DNA from: Bacteroidetes bacterium 24-39-8
GTDB lineage: Bacteria; Bacteroidota; Bacteroidia; Chitinophagales; Chitinophagaceae
NCBI GenBank assembly: GCA_002256765.1
Contig: NCHJ01000007.1
Coordinates: 1-47,201 of the forward strand
Direction: 5' to 3'
DNA: 47,201 nt
Position 1 is the stretch's first letter, and every line of letters starts with the position of its first letter. The notes under the pieces were generated by a model. The model was not told the origin of the DNA and did no database searches. It saw nothing but the letters and a program-made list of their open reading frames with translations. Position numbers and translations under genes: made by a program. Shown piece by piece: positions 26,543 through 35,091 of this stretch.

Positions 26543-26569
26543 TTGTTCGGATTATATAAATCTGAACAA
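26543..26569. promoter_or_regulatory. 27-bp palindrome, probable operator of the RND operon
   Basis: TTGTTC-n-GATT-n5-AATC-n-GAACAA: ten of eleven bases on each side match. It lies 98 bp before the adaptor ATG, downstream of the CBS-gene terminator. The form suits a dimeric repressor such as a TetR or MarR type, but no regulator gene is beside it. Confidence 0.55.
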
Positions 26570-26586
26570 AACCTAGGGTAAAGGCA

Positions 26587-26619
26587 CAAAAAAACCGGTG
26601 AACAAGGTTTCACCGGTTT
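26587..26619 (-). terminator. Terminator of the CBS-domain gene
   Basis: AAACCGGTGAA pairs with TTCACCGGTTT (11 bp, 6-nt loop) and runs into TTTTTTT on the minus strand, 19 bp after the CBS gene stop. Confidence 0.88.
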
Positions 26620-26638
26620 GAAAAAAGGATGTCTAATT

Positions 26639-27067
26639 TTAAGATTGTATATAGGTCTGTAATTGAGAGATGGTTTCCTGTTGATTGAGTATAGTTTCTG
26701 TGACTACGTCATTAATAGAAATAATTCCAATCAATTTGTCTGATTCGTAAACAGGCAAATAGCGAATATGCTTGGTGCTCATTAGTTGCATGCACTTTTC
26801 AACACTGTCTTGCGGCGCAACTGGCGGAAAATCGGTTGTCATGATTTCTCCAACAGGTGTTTCACTAGAATGCCTGCCTTTTAGAATTACCTTACGGGAA
26901 TAGTCCCTTTCCGTAATAATGCCCAAAAATTTGTCTCCATCCATCACCACCAATGAACCAATATTTTGTTCTGCCATTAGTTCTAAGGCTTTTATCACGG
27001 TAAGATCTGGGGAAACAGCACTTACTTTATTTCCTTTTCTTTTTAGGATATCGCTTACTTTTCTCAT
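26639..27067 (-). CDS. Protein with two CBS domains
   Basis: 142 residues from the ATG at 27067. Two CBS motifs fill the protein: about 8-65 (VSPDLTVIKALELMAEQNIGSLVVMDG, GIITERDYSRKVI) and 75-130 (VAPQDSVEKCMQLMSTKHIRYLPV, GIISINDVV). CBS pairs bind adenosine nucleotides and act as energy or ligand sensors; no effector domain is attached. A longer frame to 27115 adds 16 residues that match nothing, so the MRKVSDIL start is preferred. Single-gene unit with its own terminator. Confidence 0.9.
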   Translation of the reverse strand: MRKVSDILKRKGNKVSAVSPDLTVIKALELMAEQNIGSLVVMDGDKFLGIITERDYSRKVILKGRHSSETPVGEIMTTDFPPVAPQDSVEKCMQLMSTKHIRYLPVYESDKLIGIISINDVVTETILNQQETISQLQTYIQS

Positions 27068-27105
27068 ATAGACAATTTGAGTGTTTAATTTAATCAATCT
27101 TGGGC

Positions 27106-27119
27106 ATTCTTGCAAGAAT
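27106..27119. promoter_or_regulatory. 14-bp perfect palindrome upstream of the CBS gene
   Basis: ATTCTTGCAAGAAT, 39 bp before the CBS-gene ATG. It could be an operator. A 14-bp perfect palindrome can also arise by chance in AT-rich spacers. Confidence 0.3.
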
Positions 27120-27269
27120 TCTTTAGTGGTAGCAGGGTTTAACAGGTTGCAAATTGATCAGAATTGGGTTTTCTAACAATAACATTTATCATAATTTAAT
27201 GAAAGAATAAGTTATATAAATTGGGAAAGATCTTTGCTATGATTAAATTGAACTCAAAAAATTATTGCC

Positions 27270-27548
27270 ATGAAAAAAATGTTACTTACCCTGACGGCCT
27301 TCATATGTATGATAGGCATGAGTGTTGCCCAAACAAAAACAGACGCAAAAGCTGCTGGCGCAAAAGTGGAAAAAGCCGCTCCAGCTGCAAAATCAGCAAC
27401 CCCAACTAAAAAAGATGGCACTCCAGACATGAGATATAAAGAAAACAAAGAAGGCGCTAAAGCGGCTGGACCAACCAAAAAAGATGGCACACCAGATATG
27501 CGTTACAAAGAGAATAAAGCTCCTGCAACCCCAAAGAAAAAAGGATAA
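27270..27548 (+). CDS. Small secreted protein with a duplicated 16-residue repeat
   Basis: 92 residues. A signal peptide ends at about residue 21 (GMSVAQ). The mature part is Lys/Ala/Pro-rich, highly basic and probably unstructured. The segment PTKKDGTPDMRYKENK occurs twice, at 45-60 and 68-83, identical in protein. The two DNA copies differ in seven codons, all synonymous, so the repeat is kept by selection on the protein. It has its own terminator. No function is known; binding to a polyanion or to the cell surface would be a guess. Confidence 0.8.
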   Translation: MKKMLLTLTAFICMIGMSVAQTKTDAKAAGAKVEKAAPAAKSATPTKKDGTPDMRYKENKEGAKAAGPTKKDGTPDMRYKENKAPATPKKKG

Positions 27549-27564
27549 TTAAGAAATAGTTTAT

Positions 27565-27589
27565 ACGGCCTCATATGGGGCCGTTTTTT
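27565..27589 (+). terminator. Terminator of the small repeat-protein gene
   Basis: ACGGCC pairs with GGCCGT (6 bp, 8-nt loop), followed by TTTTT. The T-run overlaps the stop codon of the convergent flavoprotein gene by 2 bp. Confidence 0.75.
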
Positions 27590-28811
27590 ATGCCTCCCTA
27601 CTAATTTGTTTGGCAGCTATAAAACCAGAAGTCCAAGCATTTTGAAAATTAAAACCTCCGGTAACACCATCTATATCCATGACCTCCCCTGCAAAAAAGA
27701 GGTTGGGGATTTTTCTACTCATCATGGTATTGGGGTCAATTTCTGATAACTTAATTCCACCACAGGTCACAAACTCTTCTTTAAAAGTGGTTTTCCCATT
27801 TACCTGAAATACCTGACCTGTTAATACTTGAATCAATTTATTTTGTTCTTTAGACGCAAGGTCTGCCCATCTATTTTCCGGATTCACTCCAGCAGTTTCT
27901 AGTAAATAGGACCATAATCTTGTGGGCAATCCAAAGGGATTTCTATTAGCTAATTTTTGTGCAGAAAGTTCTGTTCTCAAACCATGCCATGCTTCTCTTA
28001 AACTATTTTCATGATAATCAGGCACCCAATTCACCGTAATCTGATATTGGTAAGAAGCCTCTGCTAGTTGTCTAGCCCCCCAGGCAGAAAGCTTTAGTAC
28101 TACGGGACCACTTAGTCCCCAATGGGTTATAAGCAATGGTCCTTCTTCTGCCAATTTGGTTCCGTTAATTTTTACTTGAGCCCTTTCTACTGCAACTCCC
28201 ATGAGTGCTGTAATGGGATGCTTTGGTAAATTAAATGTAAACAATGATGGAACTGGGTTTTCTATTTGATGCCCCAAAGAAAATAGCCATTCAAACATGG
28301 TTGCTTTGGGATAACCACCAGTAGCCACACAAAGAAATTCACAATGATAGCTTTTCCCATTTGCTGTTTGGAGTTGAAATCCGTTTTCTGTTTTAATGGA
28401 AATTACTTCTGTTTGCAAAACAACTTTTACTTGGTATTTATCCGCCTCCTGCAACAAACAATTAATGATGGTTTGGGAATCATTAGTAGTTGGAAACATT
28501 CTACCGTCCTGCTCCGTTTTCAATGCCACTCCCCGCTGCTCAAACCATTCAATGGTATCATTGGTATTAAACCAATGAAAAGATTTTTTTAGAAACTGTT
28601 GTCCCCTTGGATATTTTTTTACAAGGTCTCCAATTTCAAAACAGGCATGGGTTGTATTACACCTTCCTCCACCACTTATCTTAACCTTAGACAATAATTT
28701 ATTACTTTTTTCTAGCAGCAACACTTCTAGATTTGGATGCAATCTTGCAGCATTCACAGCGCAGAAAAAACCAGCTGCCCCTCCACCTATAACAATCAAT
28801 TTTTTAGACAT
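27588..28811 (-). CDS. HI0933-type NAD(P)/FAD-dependent oxidoreductase
   Basis: 407 residues, full length for the HI0933/YhiN (BaiN-like) flavoprotein family. The N-terminal FAD dinucleotide motif IGGGAAGFFCAVNAA is followed by KISGGGRCNTTHA, and the C-terminal FAD segment FFAGEVMDIDGVTGGFNFQNA closes the fold. Cytosolic. The substrate is not established for most members. It starts 4 bp after the M20 peptidase stop, so the two share a transcript. Confidence 0.92.
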   Translation of the reverse strand: MSKKLIVIGGGAAGFFCAVNAARLHPNLEVLLLEKSNKLLSKVKISGGGRCNTTHACFEIGDLVKKYPRGQQFLKKSFHWFNTNDTIEWFEQRGVALKTEQDGRMFPTTNDSQTIINCLLQEADKYQVKVVLQTEVISIKTENGFQLQTANGKSYHCEFLCVATGGYPKATMFEWLFSLGHQIENPVPSLFTFNLPKHPITALMGVAVERAQVKINGTKLAEEGPLLITHWGLSGPVVLKLSAWGARQLAEASYQYQITVNWVPDYHENSLREAWHGLRTELSAQKLANRNPFGLPTRLWSYLLETAGVNPENRWADLASKEQNKLIQVLTGQVFQVNGKTTFKEEFVTCGGIKLSEIDPNTMMSRKIPNLFFAGEVMDIDGVTGGFNFQNAWTSGFIAAKQISREA

Positions 28812-28815
28812 GGTA

Positions 28816-30348
28816 TTATTTCATAAGCATGATGGCAGCAAAAGTTTCAATCCCATTCCAAAGATTTTTCAGACGAATGTTTTCATTTTCTGCGTGCTGG
28901 TTATTGTCATGATTGGCAACAGGTACCGTAATGGTTTTTGCTTTTAATTCTCTTTCAAAAACAAAAAGCGGAAGACTACCACCAACCGATGGCATTAACA
29001 CCACTTGATCTGCTGTGGTTGATTGAACCGCCTTAATAATTTGTTGTGCAATGGGCAAATCCATAGATGTTCTTTGTGCATTATATCCGTCACTGAGTTG
29101 AATCTTGGCAATCTTGCTGTATTGCTTTCTCTGGGCTTCTGTTGGGTCTTGATCCGTTACAAAATAGCCTTGTGATTTTACGTGTTCTACTAACTTCAAT
29201 TGTTGTTTCCTAAAGTCATTTCCTAATACCAATCTAAGGTCAATGGATGCGGTAGCAGTAGTTGGAATTACATTGCTAGATAGCTTACCTACATTGGCAC
29301 TTTGTATTCCATTGATGTTTAGGGATGGTTGTAACAAGGCTTCTGATAAAGACCAATTACTATTTTCTTGTTGCAAGAATCCTAATTCATTTTTCATCTG
29401 TGCATCTGGGGCTGGTATGGCTGCTAGGGCTTGTTTTTCTTTAGCCGAAAGCGGCGTTACATCGTCATAAAATCCTTTAATCAATACCCTTCCATTTTCG
29501 TCTTTCATAGACGTTAATAGATGTGTTAATAGATTGGCCGGATTGGGTGCCCAATTACCATAGTGTCCACTATGTAAAGGGCGCTTACTACCATACACGG
29601 TTAGTTCAACATGTGCATCACCTCTCACGCCAAATATGACCGCTTTTTTTCCAGATTGATGAACTGGTCCGTCACAAATAATCCAAATATCTGATGCTAG
29701 TAATTGCTTATTGCTTTGGAGTATTTCAAATAAGTGATCTGAGCCTGCTTCTTCTTCTCCCTCAAAAAAGAATTTCAAATTATAGGGAGTTTTCATACCC
29801 GTTGCAACAATGGCTTCATAGGCAGAAAGAATAGACATCACGCCGGCTTTGTCATCAGAGGCACCGCGAGCATAAATACGCCAATCTGGGTTAATGGGCT
29901 CTTGATCTGAAGGCCAGGATATGGGACTTGCATTTTGTTCTAAAGAGCCATTAAAGAGTGTTGGTTTAAAGGGATGTAATCCTTTAAACCACTTGGTACT
30001 ATCGGCTGGTTGCCCATCGTAGTGGGCATAAAAGATGATGGTTTGCTTTGCACCTGGTGTAAGTACTTCTCCATATACTGCAGGAGCTACACCAGGAGTT
30101 TTGGCTGGTAATAGCTGTAGGCTACCAATGCCCCTTGCTTGCATCATTTGCAAAATAGTCTGGGCATTTTTATCCATATTGGATTTGTCCGATGCCAGAT
30201 TGGGAATTGACAGAAAGGATTGGTATTCTTTTAACCATCGGTGTTCTTGTTTAACCCGATAGTCTCTGATAGCAAGGGTTGCAGGCGATTGCGCCAATGC
30301 AGAAGTACATAAAAAAACTAATAACCCAAGGATTCCATTTTTTTGCAT
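28816..30348 (-). CDS. Secreted M20-family metallopeptidase (dipeptidase)
   Basis: 510 residues. The signal peptide MQKNGILGLLVFLCTSALAQ points to the periplasm. The di-zinc site motifs are present: AHYDGQP, ARGASDDKAGV and the catalytic FFEGEEEAGS, with a dimerisation (lid) domain in the middle. It resembles the carnosinase/CNDP-like M20 dipeptidases. It probably trims peptides taken across the outer membrane. It stands where the alpha ribosomal operon would be expected after map. Confidence 0.92.
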   Translation of the reverse strand: MQKNGILGLLVFLCTSALAQSPATLAIRDYRVKQEHRWLKEYQSFLSIPNLASDKSNMDKNAQTILQMMQARGIGSLQLLPAKTPGVAPAVYGEVLTPGAKQTIIFYAHYDGQPADSTKWFKGLHPFKPTLFNGSLEQNASPISWPSDQEPINPDWRIYARGASDDKAGVMSILSAYEAIVATGMKTPYNLKFFFEGEEEAGSDHLFEILQSNKQLLASDIWIICDGPVHQSGKKAVIFGVRGDAHVELTVYGSKRPLHSGHYGNWAPNPANLLTHLLTSMKDENGRVLIKGFYDDVTPLSAKEKQALAAIPAPDAQMKNELGFLQQENSNWSLSEALLQPSLNINGIQSANVGKLSSNVIPTTATASIDLRLVLGNDFRKQQLKLVEHVKSQGYFVTDQDPTEAQRKQYSKIAKIQLSDGYNAQRTSMDLPIAQQIIKAVQSTTADQVVLMPSVGGSLPLFVFERELKAKTITVPVANHDNNQHAENENIRLKNLWNGIETFAAIMLMK

Positions 30349-30389
30349 GTCTTGTTCTCTTTGGGTCTAAGTTACAAAAGCCCCCAGTA

Positions 30390-31211
30390 TTAGTAGTAGG
30401 AACTATTCAAATATGGATTGGCTTTTTCTGCCGCTTCAATAATACTATAGTCAGAAAGAATTAAAGCTTGATTGCGCTTAACACAAACATCGTGTTCAAA
30501 ATGAACAGATGGTTTTCCATCTTGGGTTCTAACAGTCCAACCATCAACATCGGTAAAGACTTCTCTACCACCAAGGTTAATCATGGGTTCAATAGCTAGT
30601 ACCAAATTTTCTTTCATCTTATGACCGGTTCCACGTTTGCCATAGTTGGGTACTTGTGGGTCTTCGTGTAAACTTCTGCCCAAGCCATGACCTACTAATT
30701 CTCTAACTACACCATAGCCGTATTTGCGTTCGGTATGGTCTTGTATGGCAAAAGAAATATCGCCCACGCGATTATTGATCACCGCTTTTTCTATGCCTTT
30801 ATACAAAGATTCCTTGGTCACTTTTACCAATTGCAAGATCTCAGGAGCAACGTCACCCATGATAAAAGTATAAGCATGATCACCATGCCATCCTTTTAGA
30901 ATAACGCCCATATCAATTGAAATAATGTCTCCGTTTTTAAGTGCTGTGCTATTAGGAAACCCGTGTACAACAACATCATTCACAGAAGCACAGATATTGT
31001 GCGGATATCCATGGTAATTGTAAAAAGAAGGAATAGCATTATGTTCTTTTACAAAATCTACACAAAGCTTATCAATGTCTAAAGTAGTGACTCCAGGCTT
31101 TAAAATTTTGGCAACTTCAGTAAGTGTTTTACTTACCAACATTGCCGCGTCTTTCATTAGCGCTATTTCTGCTTCCGTTTTATGGATAATCATATTGCTT
31201 CTTCTGCTCAT
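30390..31211 (-). CDS. map: Methionine aminopeptidase, type I
   Basis: 273 residues. The five metal ligands are all in place: D100, D111, H175, E208 and E239, with H84 as the substrate-binding histidine; spacing follows the E. coli enzyme closely. It removes the initiator methionine from new proteins. It follows secY as usual in the spc operon, but a U-tract terminator lies between them and leaves no room for an ordinary promoter. A second ATG six codons in (31193) is an alternative start. Confidence 0.95.
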   Translation of the reverse strand: MSRRSNMIIHKTEAEIALMKDAAMLVSKTLTEVAKILKPGVTTLDIDKLCVDFVKEHNAIPSFYNYHGYPHNICASVNDVVVHGFPNSTALKNGDIISIDMGVILKGWHGDHAYTFIMGDVAPEILQLVKVTKESLYKGIEKAVINNRVGDISFAIQDHTERKYGYGVVRELVGHGLGRSLHEDPQVPNYGKRGTGHKMKENLVLAIEPMINLGGREVFTDVDGWTVRTQDGKPSVHFEHDVCVKRNQALILSDYSIIEAAEKANPYLNSSYY

Positions 31212-31216
31212 GTTCT

Positions 31217-31253
31217 AAAAAAATAAACCTGTTAGGACTAGCCCAACAGGTTT
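31217..31253 (-). terminator. Terminator between secY and map
   Basis: AAACCTGTT pairs with AACAGGTTT (9 bp, 11-nt loop) and is followed on the minus strand by ATTTTTTT. It begins 20 bp after the secY stop and ends 6 bp before the map ATG. Confidence 0.82.
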
Positions 31254-31272
31254 ACCATTATCGTTGATTAGA

Positions 31273-32619
31273 TTAGATAGTGGAGGTAGACACTGTTTGA
31301 CGTCCTTGAACCCTTCCGCTATTCATTAATCCATCGTATTGACGCATCAATAAATGTGTTTCAATCTGCTGTAAGGTATCTAAGATTACACCAACCATAA
31401 TCAATAGAGAAGTACCTCCAAAGAAAGAGCTGAAACCTTGTGTAACACCTAAACGCTGAGCAAAACCTGGCATGATACCAACCAAGGCCAAGAAAATGGC
31501 TCCCGGTAAAGTAATCTTATCCATGATAGAACCAATATAATCAGCAGTAGGTTGACCAGGCTTTACACCAGGTACAAAACCATTGTTGCGTTTTAGGTCT
31601 TCAGAGATTTGCTTAGGGTTAAAGATCAAAGCAGTATACAAGAAAGTAAATCCAATTACCATTACAGAATAGATAACCATGTACCAAACATTGCTATGGT
31701 CATTGAAGATTCTAACAATACCTTGTGCTGAATCAATATTCGTAAAAGAAACCAAGGTAGGCAAGAACATGATGGCCTGTGCAAAGATGATTGGCATAAC
31801 ACCAGCACTGTTTACCTTAATAGGCAAGAACTGACGTGCACCACCAAATTGACGGTTACCAATGATTTGCTTAGCATAGTTTACAGGAATCTTACGAACA
31901 CCCTGAACTAAGATAATCAAAGCCATAATCACGGTTACTAAGATGGCAATCTCAATCAAGAAGATCAACAAACCACCGCCACCTTTCTGGCCTTTGGCGC
32001 TAAATTCTTGAACAATATTTTGTGGAAGACGAGCCAAGATACCAACCATGATAATAATAGAAGTACCATTACCCAAACCTTTGTCTTGGATTTTCTCTCC
32101 TAACCACATTACAAACAGGGTACCTGCAGTAAGTGTCAAAATGGTAGAGAACCAGAAGAAGGGTTTGTAAGCAACCAAGATAGCTTCTGCATATCCTGGA
32201 CTATTCAAATAACCAACATAGGCAGCTGCCTGAAAGATGGTTACAATCACAGTCAGGTAACGTGTCCATTGATTGATTTTTTTACGACCACTTTCTCCCT
32301 CTTTCTGAACTTTCTGTAATTGAGGAACCAAGATGGTCATCAACTGCATAAAGATAGAAGCGGAGATGTAAGGCATAATACCCAATGCAAGGATAGAGGC
32401 TTGTGAAAAACCACCACCTGCAAACATGTCAAAAATACCTAGTAAACCATTGCTTTTAGAAGCTTGCTGTGCAGCTTCAATCCCGTTTGGATCCAAACCA
32501 GGTAAAACAATGTGGTTACCAATACGGTAGGTAAGCACCAGTGCCAACGTGATAACAATCTTGTTACGCAGCTCTTCGATGGCCCATATATTCTTTAAAG
32601 TCTGAACTAATTTTTTCAC
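31273..32619 (-). CDS. secY: Preprotein translocase subunit SecY
   Basis: 448 residues with ten membrane helices. The N-terminus TLKNIWAIEELRNKIVITLALVLTYRIG and the plug region near GLLGIFDMFAGGGFSQASI are typical, as is PGVKPGQPTADYI in the C5 loop where the ribosome and SecA bind. It forms the channel for protein export and membrane insertion. It is preceded by a strong terminator after rplO, so its expression must rely on read-through or on a weak promoter that I do not see. Confidence 0.97.
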   Translation of the reverse strand: MKKLVQTLKNIWAIEELRNKIVITLALVLTYRIGNHIVLPGLDPNGIEAAQQASKSNGLLGIFDMFAGGGFSQASILALGIMPYISASIFMQLMTILVPQLQKVQKEGESGRKKINQWTRYLTVIVTIFQAAAYVGYLNSPGYAEAILVAYKPFFWFSTILTLTAGTLFVMWLGEKIQDKGLGNGTSIIIMVGILARLPQNIVQEFSAKGQKGGGGLLIFLIEIAILVTVIMALIILVQGVRKIPVNYAKQIIGNRQFGGARQFLPIKVNSAGVMPIIFAQAIMFLPTLVSFTNIDSAQGIVRIFNDHSNVWYMVIYSVMVIGFTFLYTALIFNPKQISEDLKRNNGFVPGVKPGQPTADYIGSIMDKITLPGAIFLALVGIMPGFAQRLGVTQGFSSFFGGTSLLIMVGVILDTLQQIETHLLMRQYDGLMNSGRVQGRQTVSTSTI

Positions 32620-32653
32620 TGATACTATTTGTTAGAAGTTAATATCCATAACC

Positions 32654-32679
32654 AAAAAAGACGCATCACCGATGCGTCT
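32654..32679 (-). terminator. Terminator between rplO and secY
   Basis: AGACGCATC pairs with GATGCGTCT (9 bp, 3-nt loop), then TTTTTT on the minus strand. It starts 18 bp past the rplO stop and lies 35 bp before the secY ATG. Confidence 0.85.
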
Positions 32680-32696
32680 GGAAAGTTACAGTAAAA

Positions 32697-33146
32697 TTAC
32701 TTTACTATTTCAACGCTTCCACCTGCTGCTTCAATAGCTGCTTTGGCTTTGTCGCTTAATTTGTTCACCTTGAAAGAAAGTTTTGCTTTCAATTCACCTG
32801 TGGCAAGAATTTTTACCCTATCAGTGCGGCTGATTAAACCATTGATATATAAGTTCTCCAAAGAAATCTCTGTGAAACCATATTTTTCTACCAATTGATC
32901 CAATTGACCAAGATTGAATACTTTGTATTCTACACGGTTAGCATTCTTAAATCCACGCTTAGGAATACGACGTTGAATTGGCATCTGACCACCTTCGTGA
33001 GCCATTTTGCTCTTGTAACCTGCACGGCTTTGACCACCCTTGTTACCTTTTGTAGAAGTACCACCCTTACCGGATGCTTCACCTCTACCAATACGTTTTT
33101 CCTTGTGAACTGAGCCAGCTGCTGGCTTGAGTGTGTGTAATTTCAT
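32697..33146 (-). CDS. rplO: 50S ribosomal protein L15
   Basis: 149 residues. The Gly/Lys-rich N-terminus (LKPAAGSVHKEKRIGRGEASGKGGTS) and the RRIPKRGFKN motif are diagnostic. L15 is a late-assembly protein of the large subunit. Last ribosomal gene before secY, separated from rpmD by a 119-bp gap with a long hairpin. Confidence 0.97.
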   Translation of the reverse strand: MKLHTLKPAAGSVHKEKRIGRGEASGKGGTSTKGNKGGQSRAGYKSKMAHEGGQMPIQRRIPKRGFKNANRVEYKVFNLGQLDQLVEKYGFTEISLENLYINGLISRTDRVKILATGELKAKLSFKVNKLSDKAKAAIEAAGGSVEIVK

Positions 33147-33213
33147 CAGAATTTGATTTTGTACTTAGCGGGGAATCACCCCTCGCGTGTTGTTAAATAT
33201 AAAACGTAAAAAT

Positions 33214-33251
33214 AGGAAAGATAGCAGTATAAAATACAACTATGCTTTCCT
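33214..33251 (-). other. Long hairpin between rpmD and rplO
   Basis: AGGAAAG with ATAG pairs with CTAT and CTTTCCT across one bulge, with a further GTAT/ATAC near the loop. On the minus strand it is followed by ATTTTTACG, so it may be a weak terminator or attenuator, or a processing signal. Confidence 0.5.
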
Positions 33252-33265
33252 AAATCTTTTGTTGA

Positions 33266-33448
33266 TTAAGCTACCTCTTCAACTTTCACCAAGTGGCTAA
33301 CTTTGTTAACCATACCTAGGATCTGTGGAGTGGCTTCAACTTCTTTAGAAGCGTTCAACTTTTTCAAGCCAAGGGCTTTCAAAGTTAATTTTTGACGCTC
33401 TGGTCTGTCGATACCGCTTTTTACTTGTGTGATCTTGATCTTTTTCAT
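33266..33448 (-). CDS. rpmD: 50S ribosomal protein L30
   Basis: 60 residues, standard for bacterial L30. [26 protein letters not shown] matches the family core. It lies between rpsE and rplO as in other spc operons, 17 bp after rpsE. Confidence 0.95.
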   Translation of the reverse strand: MKKIKITQVKSGIDRPERQKLTLKALGLKKLNASKEVEATPQILGMVNKVSHLVKVEEVA

Positions 33449-33465
33449 GTAATATCTTTTTCGGA

Positions 33466-33987
33466 TTATCCGTTAAATACTTTTGACAGTTTCACCGTAC
33501 GAGTTTTTGCAACTTGTACTGGCTCTCTCAACAAACCAAGCGCTTTGATGGTAGCTTTAACCACGTTGTGTGGATTAGCTGAACCCAAGCTTTTTGCAAG
33601 AACGTCGGTGATACCAGCGCTTTCAAGAACAGCACGCATGCTGCCTCCCGCGATAACTCCCGCTCCGTGTGCAGCTGGCTTAATCAAAACTTTTGCAGCA
33701 CCTTCTTTAGCCCACTGTTCGTGAGGAATAGTACCATGCATTACAGGAACTTTGGTCAAGTTTTTCTTAGCGTCATCAATACCTTTAGCAATTGCTTCTT
33801 GTACTTCTTTTGCTTTACCAAGACCTTGGCCAACAATACCAGCACCGTTTCCTACTACTACTAGAGCAGAAAAGCTGAAGGTACGTCCACCTTTAGTGGT
33901 TTTAACTACGCGGTTAATGGCAACTACTTTTTCTTTGAGTTCCATGTCACCACCTGCTTTCACCTTATTTACGTTTACTTTAGACAT
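33466..33987 (-). CDS. rpsE: 30S ribosomal protein S5
   Basis: 173 residues. The double-stranded RNA-binding N-terminal part reads [31 protein letters not shown], and the C-terminal part has [24 protein letters not shown]5 supports decoding accuracy and mRNA entry. It follows rplR by 29 bp. Confidence 0.97.
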   Translation of the reverse strand: MSKVNVNKVKAGGDMELKEKVVAINRVVKTTKGGRTFSFSALVVVGNGAGIVGQGLGKAKEVQEAIAKGIDDAKKNLTKVPVMHGTIPHEQWAKEGAAKVLIKPAAHGAGVIAGGSMRAVLESAGITDVLAKSLGSANPHNVVKATIKALGLLREPVQVAKTRTVKLSKVFNG

Positions 33988-34016
33988 TTATCTAACTATT
34001 AATTGTTGTTAGCAAA

Positions 34017-34370
34017 TTAGAATTGAAGACCAGCTTCCCTGGCACCATCAGCAACTGATTTTACACGACCATGGTAAAGGTTACCACCTCTGTCAAAAAC
34101 AACAGCGGTTAAACCTAATGCAACGGCTTTTGTAGCAATTGCAGCTCCTACCATTTTAGATTTCTCAACTTTGGTAACTTTTTGAGCGGCAATATCTTTG
34201 TCCCTTGAAGAGGCAGAAGCCAATGTAACAGCATTATCATCATCGATCAATTGTGCATAGATCTCTGCATTGCTTCTAAAAACTGAAAGGCGTGGTTTTA
34301 CTGCAGTACCAGCAACCTTCTTGCGGATGCGATACCTGATTTTTTGCCTTTGAACCAATTTAGAATTCAT
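34017..34370 (-). CDS. rplR: 50S ribosomal protein L18
   Basis: 117 residues. [33 protein letters not shown] and the C-terminal [24 protein letters not shown] are the L18 signatures. It binds 5S rRNA. It is separated from rplF by 65 bp. Confidence 0.97.
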   Translation of the reverse strand: MNSKLVQRQKIRYRIRKKVAGTAVKPRLSVFRSNAEIYAQLIDDDNAVTLASASSRDKDIAAQKVTKVEKSKMVGAAIATKAVALGLTAVVFDRGGNLYHGRVKSVADGAREAGLQF

Positions 34371-34435
34371 CTTGTTTATTTTTATAACACCCGATTCTGC
34401 CGGATGCCTGTTAGTGTTAATGTTATCCCTTACGC

Positions 34436-34990
34436 TTATTTACCAGCTGACTTACCTGCTTTTCTTCTCAGGATTTCACCTTGATATTTCACACCTTTTC
34501 CTTTGTATGGTTCAGGCTTACGTAAGCTTCTTAATTTAGCAGCAACTTGACCAACCAATTGTTTGTCAATACCTTCTAAGAAGATTTTAGGGTTTTGACC
34601 TTTTTCAGTTAAAGTGGTCACTTTCATTTCAGAAGGAACTTCAAAAATGATGTTGTGAGAATAACCTAAAGCCAAATCCAATGTGTTACCAGTGTTAACA
34701 GCTTTATAACCTACCCCTACCAATTCCAAGTCTTTCTTGAAACCTTCAGTTACACCTTTCACCATATTAGACACCAATGAACGGTACAAACCGTGCATTG
34801 CGCGGTGACGAATTTGATCAGTTGGACGCTTCAATTCTAATTGAGCATCTGTAATTTCTACAGTGATATCCCTGTCAATTGCTTGTTTCAGTTCGCCTTT
34901 AGGGCCTTTCACTGTAAGGGTGTTATCAGCAGCAACGCTGATTTTCACTCCTGCTGGTATTACTACCGGTTGTTTACCAATTCTAGACAT
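34436..34990 (-). CDS. rplF: 50S ribosomal protein L6
   Basis: 184 residues with the two L6 repeats; the N-terminus [17 protein letters not shown] and the C-terminal [25 protein letters not shown] are diagnostic. It sits near the factor-binding site of the large subunit. A 101-bp gap with small GC-rich hairpins parts it from rpsH. Confidence 0.97.
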   Translation of the reverse strand: MSRIGKQPVVIPAGVKISVAADNTLTVKGPKGELKQAIDRDITVEITDAQLELKRPTDQIRHRAMHGLYRSLVSNMVKGVTEGFKKDLELVGVGYKAVNTGNTLDLALGYSHNIIFEVPSEMKVTTLTEKGQNPKIFLEGIDKQLVGQVAAKLRSLRKPEPYKGKGVKYQGEILRRKAGKSAGK

Positions 34991-35091
34991 AGTCGTTCAA
35001 AAATTAATGATGAGAAAATCCCGGTCCGTGTTCAGCTCCGACTAAAAGCTTAATTGTCAGGCCGGATATATTGGGGCCAGAGGCCTTTCTA

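Noticed and set aside
26446-26613. N-terminal extension of the RND adaptor
   Set aside because: The added 56 residues are Cys/Phe/Tyr-rich without family likeness and would bury the lipoprotein signal; the region also contains the palindrome and lies next to the terminator.
27068-27115. Longer start for the CBS protein
   Set aside because: The 16 extra residues are unlike the family, and the palindrome at 27106 would lie in coding sequence.
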